Assembly: GCA_013115145.1 (NCBI GenBank)
Contig: JAAPAO010000437.1
Coordinates: 1 to 30,330, forward strand
Reading direction: 5' to 3'
Origin: Perkinsus chesapeaki
Taxonomy: Eukaryota > Perkinsozoa > Perkinsida > Perkinsidae
DNA: 30,330 bases
The notes beneath the pieces were generated by a model that was not told the origin of the DNA, ran no database searches, and worked only from the letters and a program-made list of their open reading frames with translations. This document shows positions 9,375 through 20,630 of the stretch, one piece after another; positions within the stretch are counted from its first letter, which is position 1; each line of letters begins with the position of its first letter. The translations under genes were made by a program, and so were the position numbers.

Positions 9375-10990
9375 TTTTTTTGTCTGTTGGAACTTTATAA
9401 ACGCAAACTTTAGGACATCTTCAACAATAACAGTTCACGCTAAGTATGGCAGTCTTTGAGGCCCAGACGGTTGAAGTCAACCGAATCCTCCTCCACTGAT
9501 CTGGCACGACTCTGCGCCTTACAAATGTCGAATCCAAACTTCACAACTCGAGCAAGCATCATTGAGTACCTAATGAACCCGAGTCTCAAATGTCAATGAA
9601 CAAGGCCGTTGACGTATATCAATTTCCTCATTAGGTTATCGAGTTATCTAGATAAATCACCGGTGATACGCGCATGAAAAGACGCCACAGTGTGATTCAG
9701 TCTTCGCAAACGATGCACTAACTCCACAGCGAATCTGTTGCGCGTCATTTGATTATCATCGAAAGGGGGCTACTGACCACCCAAGAGCATCATCGAGTTG
9801 CTCTTCAATGAAGTACTTAATTCGCTAAGTAAATGTTTACCTAGCTGAGAGTAGTATTGCTGCTGGTCGCTCAGGAAGAGTGGATGCGAATACAAGGTCA
9901 GCAACCAGGCATACTACTGACAAGGTGGCTAATATCACATCACATACCTGACAGAATATCCAAACAAGTGCCGCACTTGCACGCTTCAAATCTATAACAC
10001 AGTGAGGTTTGAAAGGGCATCAAGCCGGTATAATTGCGCAACTGTGTGAGCGGGAGTATACAGCTCAACGCCGGAAATTGCCAAGTTAGGCTATCTTCCA
10101 TTATGCAACTGCCGAGTGGGTTTCGTACTTCTATTGTTATTGTCACTGAAAGTGATGTGTTCACAGAATCGATATGTAAACTGAATGGTGCATGGGATTT
10201 TCACCGCTGTTTTCGACTAGGAACAGCTTCGAGCATTGTGGTATAAATGATACGACAATAAAAAGTGAATGTTTGGTTACATTCCAAAAGCTGGTAATGT
10301 AAGTCTTCCAACCTCGCTCCCACACATCAACGCTGCACTCAATGATTAAAGCACATGTCAAGAGTACCTAACGAAGTTAACCAAATACATTCCACGTATA
10401 GCCAAGTGGAAGATACTCCACATGCTCCTAAAAGGTAGGAGCTCCTCGTCCTCCTGTATTCACGCACGGCGGTTTATGAGGTGCCTCAGCTACGACATAG
10501 GGCTATACTATTTATCTTAAATAATGTTGTGCAAGGCTGCTGAGTTGTGTTATATTATTTCACATAGGAGAGGAGTGTGGAGATTCTCCTCATTGTTCTC
10601 CACTGGAGAACAATAGAAGCGAACTACGGGTTACAAGGCTGAACTTCAACTGAAAGCTTCCTCGTGCAGTCACATTTCAACGGTAATCGATACACCCATC
10701 CACTCACAGGCAGGCAGTAGACTATTGCCAACTATTGCCAACAGTTCGCGTTTGGAGCTACTAGACGATTTCATACCTCAGCAGTGATGAAATAAGAATT
10801 AGTGGAGTGTTGCCGTGTTGCCTGTGTTGAAGCGTTGAACCTGTATTAAAGCTCAAGATTGCTAGTATTCATCAACGCCCTACTGTAATAGAGCAATTAG
10901 AGTCCCCACGGAGAGAGCAGCGCAGAGCACACAGTAAATGGTGTACCCTGTTGTCAGCCTCGCGCGCGGTATAATCATCTGAGTCACAGA
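9375..10990. other. Mostly non-coding; one dispersed-repeat copy
   Basis: No gene model was possible. The stretch contains a diverged copy of a repeat shared with about 21640-21755 (see the repeat entry), a perfect 11-bp-arm palindrome with one central base at 10592-10614 (ATTGTTCTCCA c TGGAGAACAAT), a 7-bp-arm hairpin with 5-base loop at 10424-10442, and short tandem duplications such as ACTATTGCCA near 10720-10740. Confidence 0.5.
10025..10160. repeat. Dispersed repeat, copy 1
   Basis: The block from about 10025 (TCAAGCCGG...CTCAACGCCGGAAATTG...) aligns by eye with 21630-21755 (TCAAGTCGG...TCCAACGCCGAAAATTG...). Both run into TGTTATTGTCACTG about 90 bp later. In both copies a frame starting TP(E/K)I ends in a leucine-rich stretch (LLLLLSL, LLLSL), so the repeat may be a relic of a coding sequence or element. 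It is too diverged to name. Confidence 0.55.
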
Positions 10991-10996
10991 AGATGA

Positions 10997-11760
10997 TCAT
11001 TGCAACTTAATCAGGCACACCTTGCCGTATTCAGCCGAATTGATGGGGCTGCTACTATAAGAGCTGGAGCTACCAGCTGCTGTGGAGATCGAGTCCGAGG
11101 CGACTATGGAAGGAGGGAGGCTTTCGTAGGTTCTGATTCTCCATGACTTGTCAGTGTCACAGTATGCTGGTGATTGAAGTAACGGTGAATCTCTAAAGGA
11201 ATCATCCAAGAGGTGGGCCTGTTTGTGTCCTTACTCTGGTGACAATGTCATGAATAATAAAGAGCAATGTCAACTGTAAATATTACGCTATTATATTTAA
11301 CTGCAATCCTCTGTTATGCATCGCTGTAAAGTACATCTCAAGTGTCCCATTATAAACCTCAATGAATGGACTTTGGTAACGGTTTAGTTCACAGATGACG
11401 CGTTCGATTGATTCACTGTGTCTGGTTCAAAGCCTTTTCGAGTTGGCCTCATGAGCAACTCAACAACTGAATGTGCTCTCAGGAAGCCATACCAACTTGT
11501 CAAGCCCGCCGGAATCGTCGAAATGTAAAATGACGCAGCAGCTTCTCGATACAATAATGACCTTCCTATCATCCATCCTTCAGAGATCCTCTCTGTACAG
11601 AATAATAATAGGGAATATATTATAGTCAATGAAGTGATATCTCACCTTCTTCGATGACTGCCAACTCCGACGCTCGCGTGCTGCTGCACGCACGCGCAAA
11701 CTCGAAGAATACACAAAAGATTCTCTCGAGGTTACTTCATGAACCAAAGTGGATCACACG
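10997..11760 (-). CDS. Putative membrane-associated protein, three 3' exons
   Basis: Minus-strand exons: about 11755-11646 (FFEFARACSSTRASELAVIEE), 11592-11393 (RSLLYREAAASFYISTIPAG, then TSWYGFLRAHSVVELLMRP) and 11218-10997 (AHLLDDSFRDSPLLQSPAYC, then a Ser-rich tail and stop). Introns are 11645-11593 (53 nt, GTGAGA...TACAG) and 11392-11219 (174 nt); phases match (1 and 0). The middle exon is moderately hydrophobic and may hold a membrane segment. The Ser-rich C-terminus (SSSSYSSSP) looks cytosolic and disordered. No family recognised. The 5' end was not found. Confidence 0.55.
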
Positions 11761-12420
11761 AAAGCGCCAAGCCTTGAGAACACACCACTGACGATTAGTA
11801 ACTTGATAATGCTTCATCGTCTTCCAGTAGCCGGCAGGCCCAAGAAGGCGGCTTTGTCGATTTAGTAAAGTCCTCGTTGTTCAGTTACCAAACCATTTTA
11901 GAACTCCTCAAGACTAATTGATACTCTAATTTAAAGAATTCACCCGATCAATCCGAAGACTGTTATACAACGAATCAATCGATAACAACACATTGGTCCA
12001 TAACCTCAGTCTCTTGTGTGGCTCACCACGTCATTACTCACTTTCGAGATACCGATGGTCGATTTAAGCAGAGCTATTCGCCGGTTTGCTTCCGAGGTAT
12101 CAACACGTACGACAGCCTACTGCCGAAGGTGACTCTTCAATCATATTGGTGACACGTGAATTGGAACCTGACGGTGAATTCGAACATGTGTCACCACCGA
12201 CCATCTGACTCATATTTCTTGTTCACAACTTTGCCTTGTTGAGTTTAACAGTATGCGACCATTGAAGTTTCTGAATCCCAAATCGTTCTGACTTAAGTTC
12301 CTAAACCACGGAATCTTAACTTACATTTCGTTCGCCCGTCCGGAGTGTCCAAGTTGACCTATTTAGTATCTTTTATCTTTAGGCTTGTTTATATGAAAGG
12401 CTCTCCTTCTTCCTCTCCCT

Positions 12421-13315
12421 ATGGCCCAACTCACCAAGTACTTCAATAAATGGATATCCCCTCTGCTAGCCCTACTTCACCAACAACTATGCCTACTCAT
12501 TACTCGACTTGGGAATTTATTGGTAGCAGTTTGCGGCTGCCATTATCGACCGACAGATGCTCAACTGAGCTGTCTCCCGCCCTTGTCCATCGGATTGATG
12601 GAATTACCTTTATGGTGTGATATAGCTATTGCGGAGAGGTAGTACTGGGAAATAAGAGATACTTGATTTGATGGAAAAATTCATCGAGAAATTCGATTTG
12701 AACTGGTGAATTTGATTACTAGATTAATCAGTCATCGAGTCCGTATCGATATATTAGTCACCGGTAATATGTCTCTCACATCGAATCGTATTAAGTATAT
12801 CATATGAAAATTATAAATCTAAAAAGATGTGACCCGGTAGAACTACTGCACTATCGAGCTTCGCGTATGAAGTGTCTTAGACCAGTCTAAGAGTCGCCCT
12901 TATATTGTCAGTATCAACTTTATTTACATCGCTTGACTTTGATTTAATCAGTTCTATATTTTATTATTATTATATTCAATCACATTTGATGGGATTATAC
13001 GTTTATCAATATTCATTTTAGTGAATCATATATATTTAATCATTAAAATCAATCGTATCCAGCCGCCTCCTCCCGTTTTCCATGACTTAGATTCCTTCAG
13101 CGTCCATCAAAGCTTCGAATCCCTCCCATACAGTACATTGCTCCTTCTCTAGGTTATCCTCTACAATTCGTCCACTTCGCGGTGTCGTCACTGAAGTGTT
13201 GTGTTCGTTATGTGATCTCGTTGTGTCTATAAATGACCTTGAGGAATATGTAACATTAATGGTGGACGAGAATGGGCAGAGGAAGCTCCAGCCCTTCATT
13301 GATAATATGCTGTAG
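12421..13315 (+). CDS. Multi-exon gene, unknown function
   Basis: Proposed start ATG 12421 (MAQLTNPTSPTTMP). Exons: 12421-12437, 12470-12522 and 12557-12638, joined through 32- and 34-nt introns with matching phases, giving LPPLSIGLMELPLWCDIAIA. A further exon near 12665-12705 encodes LMEKFIEKFDLNW before a GTGAATTT donor. The final exon encodes RPLRGVVTEVLCSLCDLVVS and INDLEEYVTLMVDENGQRKL, stop at 13313-13315. The joins between 12638 and about 13090 are not resolved, and an AT-rich stretch (12900-13060) lies between. No domain recognised. An alternative start at 12393 meets a stop after splicing and was dropped. Confidence 0.45.
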
Positions 13316-14523
13316 TACCTGGGAAGGGGATTTGTGGATTCGTTCCCATTGGCCGAATTTCGGTTAAAGATTTGCTTCGATGATAAGGTCTATGTATTTT
13401 ATTATTATTTAAATATTCGGTAATAGTCGAGTTATCGAATATAAAAGTGCTAAAAAACCAAGATTAAAAAATCTGTAAATTTTACCGGCATCGTAAAATT
13501 TTACAGGGAAAAATTACCAATAATTATTATTAGTAATAGCGGGATGATGAAATACCAAATCCATGGAAAAGGAACGGCTTTACTGCTCTTAAGCTGCAGA
13601 AGAGAGTTGATCGTCGGAGGGATCGACGATCCAATCCGCGAACAATTCATTTACTTTTTTGTTTCATCCGGTGGGCTAAATTATCTAACCTATTATTTGC
13701 CCGAGAAGGGAAAATCTTGGGAATGATCGTATTACTTCCGGTCTGCTCGAAAATGTGATTCCGGAATCGATCAGGGCCGCAACTTGGCGTGATTGTAGTT
13801 GAATGTATAACGAGATTCATGTTGAACCATAGCGTGTTTTTATGTTGTTGGGGGTTGAATGCGGGCCTGCTGATGTTTCCTCCTTTGTTACGATGGAGGT
13901 CCGTCTTGGGAATTATGAAACGATTACTTTGTGTAGGGACGAATGAGGTGCCTACATGTGCATTACATTATTAAACAACCGTCGCTGACGTCCATTTTCA
14001 ATGAGAATTAGTGTCATCAACAGCAACAGCTGCTGCTGGGTAGTTGGTTTTGCCTGGGCTGTTTGAATGTACTTAATAAAGTATATATTGATTCGATTAT
14101 GTGTCGAACTTGGTTTTTATATTCGCCAAAATAACAAAAAATTAACTGGTTTGCATAACAGTTTGGGCCACACTGTATATTTCAATGTATAATAATTCAT
14201 CGCCCCGATGATGATGCTCTCGGTTGTGTAGGTATTTCTCTATGTCATGGATTGATATAGCATCCGACCCAAGTGGAGCTTCAGGGAAGTTAACAGTATT
14301 AGATATAGTAGCTGGATGTCGACCTTTACCACCTATATTGCCTGATTCAGCCTATTATTCATTACTGGTTACACCTATACGAGATAATATACGTAATGAG
14401 GGGCTCTAGTGGGGAGGTATCATAGGAAAGCAGCAGCTCTCCAGTGACTTTCGGGAGGGGCCAAGTTTCCTGACACAGGGGGAAATAATTCCTTAAAGGA
14501 TGTAATTCTTTGGATTGTCAGCA
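13316..14523. other. AT-rich spacer with small ORFs
   Basis: Contains an imperfect inverted repeat at about 13469-13506 (CTGTAAATTTTAC against GTAAAATTTTACAG, one-base difference) and an 8-bp hairpin at 13609-13631. The ORFs at 13544-13726 and 13789-13974 lack clear protein character; another frame across the first gives a basic stretch (LKLQKRVDRRRDRR) that could be a relic. No confident gene except the small ORF listed at 14242. Confidence 0.4.
14242..14409 (+). CDS. Small ORF, 55 residues, AT-ending codons
   Basis: Begins ATG (MSWIDIASDPSGASGKLTVL) and ends at TAG with PIRDNIRNEGL. Composition is protein-like, but codons end strongly in A or T, unlike neighbouring exons. It could be a real small protein, an early exon of the following gene, or a transferred fragment. 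No family recognised. Confidence 0.35.
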   Translation: MSWIDIASDPSGASGKLTVLDIVAGCRPLPPILPDSAYYSLLVTPIRDNIRNEGL

Positions 14524-17199
14524 GCAGCTGCGGCACAGTCTATTCTTATTGGGGAGCATTATTTGATTTGTGAAAATGCCGGCATCGGCCAAGGAGTCGT
14601 AGAGGAACATCGGGGGAAGATTGTGGTACAAAGTGTCTTATTCTCTCCAGGACCACACTTTTCGTAAGCCGGAAACCTTCTCCGTTATCCTTCAACACTA
14701 ACGGAACCTGCCTCCGTCGGATGACTAAATAAATTACTGGTTCCTGCGTTCGGCATGCGACTGTCAAATTCCCGTCCTCTAGTCTTACTGGGCTTTTAGA
14801 TATTTGGGTACTCAATATTTTTCTCTAAAATCACACAGAAATTTGCCGAAATTTTCAAATATTTTTCGGTCTTCTGTACAGGACAATTCCGGCAGAGTTC
14901 ACTTGGATACGGCACGGTTTCATTATTGTTGTCATTCAGGTCAGCTTCATGCCGCCTTCCACCCCCTCTGCCATATTGGTGTGGTATCTCCGACCGGTGA
15001 GATACCTAATTCGATGAAGAACGGTACGGAGAGGCTAATGCTTGTTGACTGTAAACAACCTGGAAATGGTAGGGAAAAGCCTTTTGCGGAGAAATTTTTC
15101 TGGGGGGAAAGCGACATTTTCAGGTGTGAAACCGCCGGAGGACGTGAATTTGAGAATGCAATTTCGGATTGAGCAATTGAAGCGTTGTATGAATCATCTG
15201 GCAAGGAGCTGTGCGGAGCTGGATATCGAGTTCCATCGGGTAGGTATTTTGTGGCGCGCAGGAATGATGAGATTTTTTTGAATTGTTGTAGTAGTAATTG
15301 CCATTTTGGAATCCATGAATAGAAAACTCTCCTGGAAATAAGCTTCTTCTCTTTCACGAAGATGATGTTTCTCTCATCTTCACCAGGTTAAGTTCCTCCT
15401 ATTATACGATGTCACAGATGTTTTCGGTTTACCACGGCCTATCCCATCCCATCACTACTGTGATGGACACTAGTAGCAGCTAATGTGTTCGTTGAAGTAA
15501 TTCGATTGTGTGCCGAGAAGATCGACACAAGAATTTGGGACAGGTATCTTCCGTAGACGACACCCTAAAAAATAACTTTTGTCGAAAATTTTATTCGTTA
15601 GATGTGGGCCAACAATAGTCTGTCATTTAGAGTGATTTCTTACTGCAATACCTTCATAACTGTAAACAAGATCCGCGGCTCTTTGGTGGGTACGCGTTGA
15701 CCGAGATACATTCGCTGCAGCTGCAGGAGTACCAGACGCGAAATGTAGGTGAAGGTTGGATGTTAACATTCATCTTCGTTCATCAGACTTGGTCGAAGAT
15801 TTTGCAACAAACGAGTTCGAGAGATGGCGAAATATTTGACACGGAGACCTGCCAGAAGATCATTCCGGCGATGTATCGAGTGTTGGTGTATTCGACGACG
15901 ATCATGAGGCTGGCATCGATTGCGGAGTTCGCCGTTGGGGAGTGCGAGAGCTTCTTCAAAGTAAGTTCGGTCGAAGTAACTCCGTAATGACTTGTTCAGT
16001 CTTGGAGAAATCCTGCGGCGAGCTCCTCGCATAAAAAAACGTCGGCGAAGGAGAGTGAAGTGGGAAGCACTTGGCCGGGATCGAGGGCGAAGAGCGATTG
16101 TTTTGATTGGGCACAGGTATCTTAAAATCTTCGCAGTGCGAAGTTCTCAAGGTTGCCCTAGGATGTGTCTGTCGTGGCCCTGACTGGATCCCCGCTGGAT
16201 CGAGCTGTTGGTGATTTCTGTGTCAAGGTGATTCGCTCGGCAGAGTTCCCATTGAACGCTTCAGATGATGGTGAGGTGACTGCTGCTCCATCGCTCCGCT
16301 AGAAAATGTGGCATGTTTACCAGTTTCTGATTTGGAAAGTGTATTGCGACAGCTCCTCAGTGATGATTGGCTCGAGCTCCTCTTGCCACCGGGAACGTGC
16401 CGAATCGAGTGAGTCAATCACACTGTTGAAAAATGTCTAGGGTGGCTTTTGTCAGATACACCGATTACAAAGAGAAGGGCTTTATTCAGCGTTTGGTTGC
16501 TGCGGTGGATCATTTGAGAAAGACTGTCGATGATGTTGTCGATTCCACAAAGGCAGATGGCGGCCACGCTAGTGAACGGAAAACCAGGAGCGTAAGGAAT
16601 GGTGAAGTTATGTTCAGCGGTTTCGGACGAGCGACTCGGACGGTTCACTTGTTAGTTGGCAATTTTCTTCCCCGCATTGTATACGATGATACGGGCGTAG
16701 TTTTCACGGGGCGTTATTTGTCGTGAACTGGTGAGTTTTATGATGATTACTATTTTCAGGCAATTGTTGCGCTCTGGCGAGATTTACGTCAAACATCTTT
16801 GGATGGTTATCTGCACCATTTCGGATCTTTCGTGGCGCAGTATCCAGCGGTGGTCCAAAAGCCACTCGGTGATCGATTGAGGAAGTAAGTTGTAGTTTAA
16901 AACTTTCGGATTTCTTGAGACGAGAGCAACTCCTTATGCTGGACCGCCAATTGCCCTATCCGCTGCATTCTTGGGAAAATATGAACTTACGAGATTTACA
17001 GTGCTATCATTTTTGTAGGATTCTCGGCCAGGAAGTACGAGTTGATCTGCCCGCTATGAATTTGCATCCTCTTTATCCCTCCGGGCATTGCCTCCGACTG
17101 GTAGAGCTTCAACGTGCTAAAGTGAATGATTCCGCTGTATCCTCCCCACTTGTAAAACCTAGTATCACCCCCGCTCCCCCGATACCGGCACAATGTTGA
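14524..17199 (+). CDS. Large multi-exon gene, at least 12 exons, unknown family
   Basis: Exons read with matching phases: about 14524-14663 (SILIGEHYLICENAGIGQGV), 14839-15068, 15124-15239 (MQFRIEQLKRCMNHLARSCA), unresolved 15240-15670, about 15672-15744, 15787-15960 (QKIIPAMYRVLVYSTTIMRL), 16000-16116, 16162-16270, 16303-16408 (LPVSDLESVLRQLLSDDWLE), 16441-16696, 16760-16884 (AIVALWRDLRQTSLDGYLHH) and 16920-17199, stop TGA at 17197. Introns are mostly 32-63 nt (two of 32 nt: 16271-16302 and 16409-16440). The protein is helical and soluble in appearance, with a proline-rich tail (KPSITPAPPIPAQC). No catalytic motif or membrane helix was noticed. The first exon lacks a start codon, so the 5' end is missing. 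Intron 16117-16161 carries a 7-bp-arm one-base-centred palindrome. Confidence 0.65.
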
Positions 17200-18430
17200 T
17201 TTCTGTGATAGTTGTTGTTGGGTTCCTATAGTGTAATGCGCGAACGCGTTCAATACCCATATAATCAAGAATCGCGCTTATGGCCAATGGAAGTTTCACC
17301 GTAAAACATAAAGTACATTAGAGCAAATGTAACACGCACAATTGGCAAATTAATATGATAACCAATCCCCAGGGGAACGTATTTTAAGACCTAAGCGATA
17401 TGGGGGCTGTCTAGGCCGGATAATTGAATGATTCAGTGGTCCAAGTCCTGCTGGTATCAATTCAATTTTAATCCCTGGTTACCAGGGCCTGGTAACCGGA
17501 CTTGGTAACTACCGAGCTACTGTCAAAGTGTGGGATATTGTCCAGTTCTTACTGAGAGCTTCTTGGAAACCAGCAGCCTTGCTTGGGTATCAGGATTCTC
17601 TCGCGTTGAGATTAACCTCACAATACGATTATTATGAGATGTATATGATTCGGGGTGCAAATAGAATGATTCCGACATGAATACGATGAAATGAGGAGAA
17701 TCAAAATAGTGCGAACAGAGAATTTACAACGAAGAAAGCGTCGAGCAGGATATCTTACATCACTCTAACGCCACTTTTCTGTATATATGCTTATTTTCGT
17801 TTCGTTATAAGTGTGAATACGATAGTGGTTCAACCAGCATTGGGAGGAGCTCGCGGAGCGCTTTGAAGTAGGGCCTCAAATGGTCTCATACTCGCGCTGG
17901 GAAGTTACTAGGAGGGTCTTTTAAAATGATTCTTTCTATCGATCACCCTATGCCATTGGTGCGACCATATGAGATCTTTCTAAGGTGTAATATTCTCTAA
18001 GATATGAATGCAAGTTGGGTCGAATCCAATGTGGATACCAGTCCTAGCGGCGTCATGTCACATTACGGTTCGGCACATTTGAACTCCGATATGAGCCCCG
18101 GAACCAACCATTCCACGCCATTCTCGTTGTTTGGAACATCTTGTGGACATATGTGTCCCCTGAAGTATTATGGATGCCTTCTATTTCTCATTACTAGTTG
18201 GCAGAAGAGAAAGTTTGTTTACAACCTCAGTCTGGCTGGAACCAATTTCATCTCCTAATTGAATTTTTCGCGTTGAGATCAATTAAGTGGCTTCAAACCT
18301 TGCTGACCAGAGCCGGTGTGCGGATCAACAGGTGGAGCATATGATGTTGCATCATTGATGTAGAATACAATGCAGAGAGCGTCAGCACGGGCTTCTGCAG
18401 TTCCTACTCATTCTGCGTTCATTATGAACG
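17200..18430. other. Spacer with overlapping palindromes
   Basis: No exon could be supported; the ORF at 18004-18258 is uncertain. Overlapping one-base-centred palindromes occur at 17473-17487 (CCCTGGT t ACCAGGG) and 17477-17497 (GGTTACCAGG g CCTGGTAACC), followed by two more TGGTAAC copies. Another lies at 18416-18430 (CGTTCAT t ATGAACG). Confidence 0.5.
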
Positions 18431-18473
18431 GATGAAGGAGGATAATACTTCATTACAGCCGCTAATCTATGCA

Positions 18474-18780
18474 CTGCTGGTCTCGTTATTTACAATCGGA
18501 AATCCATCCCCGTTGCCGACCAGCTCGAGCTTGAGCATCAAGCCTCCAAGGGGGGAGCAATTCCAACACCATTTGGATGACTGTAAATATTAGCTTTTCG
18601 GCTCCCGATGTATGCGTGCGGCAGAGGGCATCATCCTGTTGTACGACTCCATGCTATGGAATAATCTTGACGCAGAAATCGCGCAGTCATGGCGAAGAGC
18701 CCAACAGAGAGGCAGTCAAACCGCACGATATAGAGATATTGCTGGCTCTCCTTCGGAGTCCAAATGTGCCGAACCGTAAC
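18474..18780 (+). CDS. Candidate exons of a gene or pseudogene
   Basis: Two protein-like segments: about 18474-18582 (LVIYNRKSIPVADQLELEHQ, ending in an in-frame TGA) and about 18608-18780 (AAEGIILLYDSMLWNNLDAE, then a basic, polar tail to TAA). They are in different frames with no acceptable donor before the first stop, so they may be exons of a damaged gene or parts of two genes. No family recognised. Confidence 0.35.
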
Positions 18781-19957
18781 GTGACATGACGCCGCTAGAT
18801 CTGGCACGTATCCACCTTGGATTCTACTCGGCTCGCATACATACTTAGATTCATACAAAGTCGTAGGTTGACAGAATTGCAACATCTTAGCAAGATTCCA
18901 TAAGTTGATGTTGTGATACTACGAAAGTCATCGAGCTACGATGATTCAGCACAGATGCGTTTTGACAGAGAATATTATTGCTATTCATGGAATAGATTCC
19001 CTTATACAGCCACTACACCTAAATTATGTTCTTATCTGTGAAGTTTATCTCTGAGTGGTAGAGTTGCCGCGTAACTCCAACAAGGAGCATCTAGGCTGCT
19101 GTGATAGTATTGCCCTCTCATTGGTATGCCGGGTGCGCACCGCACCCGAAAGACTAATGCCTGAGCACACAATCCCACCACAGCGCACAATGACGCTAGT
19201 GGAAGCGGCACCCGGCAGCATAATAGTGTGCTACGTCGCCATTGGGTAACTAATTTTTTTTCTTTCCTGTGAGAGGGAGGTGTTGGCAGCCGCTACCGAG
19301 TATGTTTTCCCACGAGCTGAAGATGATTTGAGTTACTTACTAGTTAACGGGATCGGGTATTAGTCGTTTGTATCTAGCTTCGTTCTGCATAAAGTTGTAT
19401 TCTTAATGAATGGTACCGCTTGATCTTCTTCTGTAGCAGACATTCTGTTATATTCTTCGTGAGAAGTTATATTCTTAAATTCTGTCTTTTGGTTTGCAAC
19501 GGTTCTATCGACAAGTACAGAATGTGTAACATGTTGTGATATTGTGGTAAGCGTGCTATCATGCATATTCTCTACGCTCAGGCATATGTCAGTGCTAAGA
19601 ACCGGGAAGGTATTCTTAGTACTGTAAGTAGTTGCGCTGTGCGCCATAGCTATGCAGTTTACACAGTTGCACGCATATACACTAAGGTTCTTTCTTACAC
19701 CTCTCCGTCAGCTTCGTGTTGGAGTGTATCTCTGGCACACAACAAACAGCAATACCTAGACTTTTCATAGCTATAGCTACAAAACTGGGAAATTCCCCTA
19801 ACTAGAGTGATAACAGAAGCTTAAGGAAGTTGTTATAACTTGATAATTAAAGTCAAGCACTTCGCAGAGTGACCATCCGTCATGGCTTAACTGACAACCA
19901 CTACCAGTAAGTCAGCGAGAGAGCCTCAGTGAGAGTGTGTAGCTTGCACAGTGTAAG
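18781..19957. other. No confident gene
   Basis: A minus-strand ORF at 19360-19647 (95 residues, starting MAHSATTYSTKNTFPVLSTD, Ser/Thr-rich, no hydrophobic core) is open but has no recognisable feature and may be chance. A GC-rich hairpin CGGGTGCG...CGCACCCG sits near 19129-19147. Nothing else was supported. Confidence 0.4.
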
Positions 19958-20065
19958 ATGTTCCAAAAAGTTACCCTGATTTCTGTACGTGCACATGCTT
20001 CTATTCCAGTTGGATTCTTACTGCGCTGTGCGACGCATCTCAAGAAGCCTTCGACACTCGTCAGA

Positions 20066-20630
20066 ATGAATCTCTTCGCGGCTACTGTTACCCTTCTCGG
20101 TGTCTACGTCTGCGGGCAGCCTCCCCCAAATCACCTCGTCGGGAGGGTCTTCACCGTACGCAACGCAGAATGGGTGGTAACCTTCACATTCTCCGACTCG
20201 GAGACCGATTCCCAGGTTAACATGCTCTTCGGGTGGTACGACTTTGATTCAACTGAGTGTACCATACGAGATTGATATCCAAGAACCAAACGAGGCTCGT
20301 CTGTTATGGGACCAAGTTGAAGGGCCGATTGGACGCGAGGAGTTCCATCAGCAGCTTCGAGAAGCCAATCTACTAGACGACGACAATCAATATGGTGGAT
20401 ACATTGATACGATATTCTATAGGGCTGAAGACGCGCCCGATCAAATAAGGGTTCACGCGCTTCTTGAGGAATTGTTTACCCTATTTGAAGTTTTAGTCCA
20501 AGGAGTTGATCCGTATCCGTATCCGAACTATGGATTGGCATTATTGCTCTGCTCGCTACCAACTATCTTCCATCACCACCAAAGTGGACCCCATCGTACT
20601 TTGAGGGAAGATCCTGTCATAACTTTCTGA
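20066..20630 (+). pseudogene. Small secreted protein gene with a +1 frame break
   Basis: From ATG 20066 the product starts with a signal peptide (MNLFAATVTLLGVYVCG) and continues for 69 residues to TGA at 20273-20275. A second frame, open from 20244, carries on with matching style (VPYEIDIQEPNEARLLWDQV, then an acidic stretch) to TGA at 20628-20630. The two segments appear to be one protein whose frame moves by +1 at about 20258, where one base is extra. Causes could be a disabling indel, a base error in this sequence, or programmed frameshifting. The GT...AG distances available there are too small for an intron of the sizes seen here. An upstream in-frame ATG at 19958 exists but would bury the signal peptide. 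The product looks like an extracellular protein of unknown family. Confidence 0.55.

Noticed and set aside
12393-12437. Alternative start MKGSPSSSPYGPTHQ for the 12.4 kb gene
   Set aside because: Splicing in this frame creates an in-frame TGA at the 12522/12557 junction, whereas the ATG at 12421 stays open.
14947-15357. 136-residue minus-strand ORF
   Set aside because: Antisense to well-supported plus-strand exons (15124-15239 and the preceding one); no protein family character.
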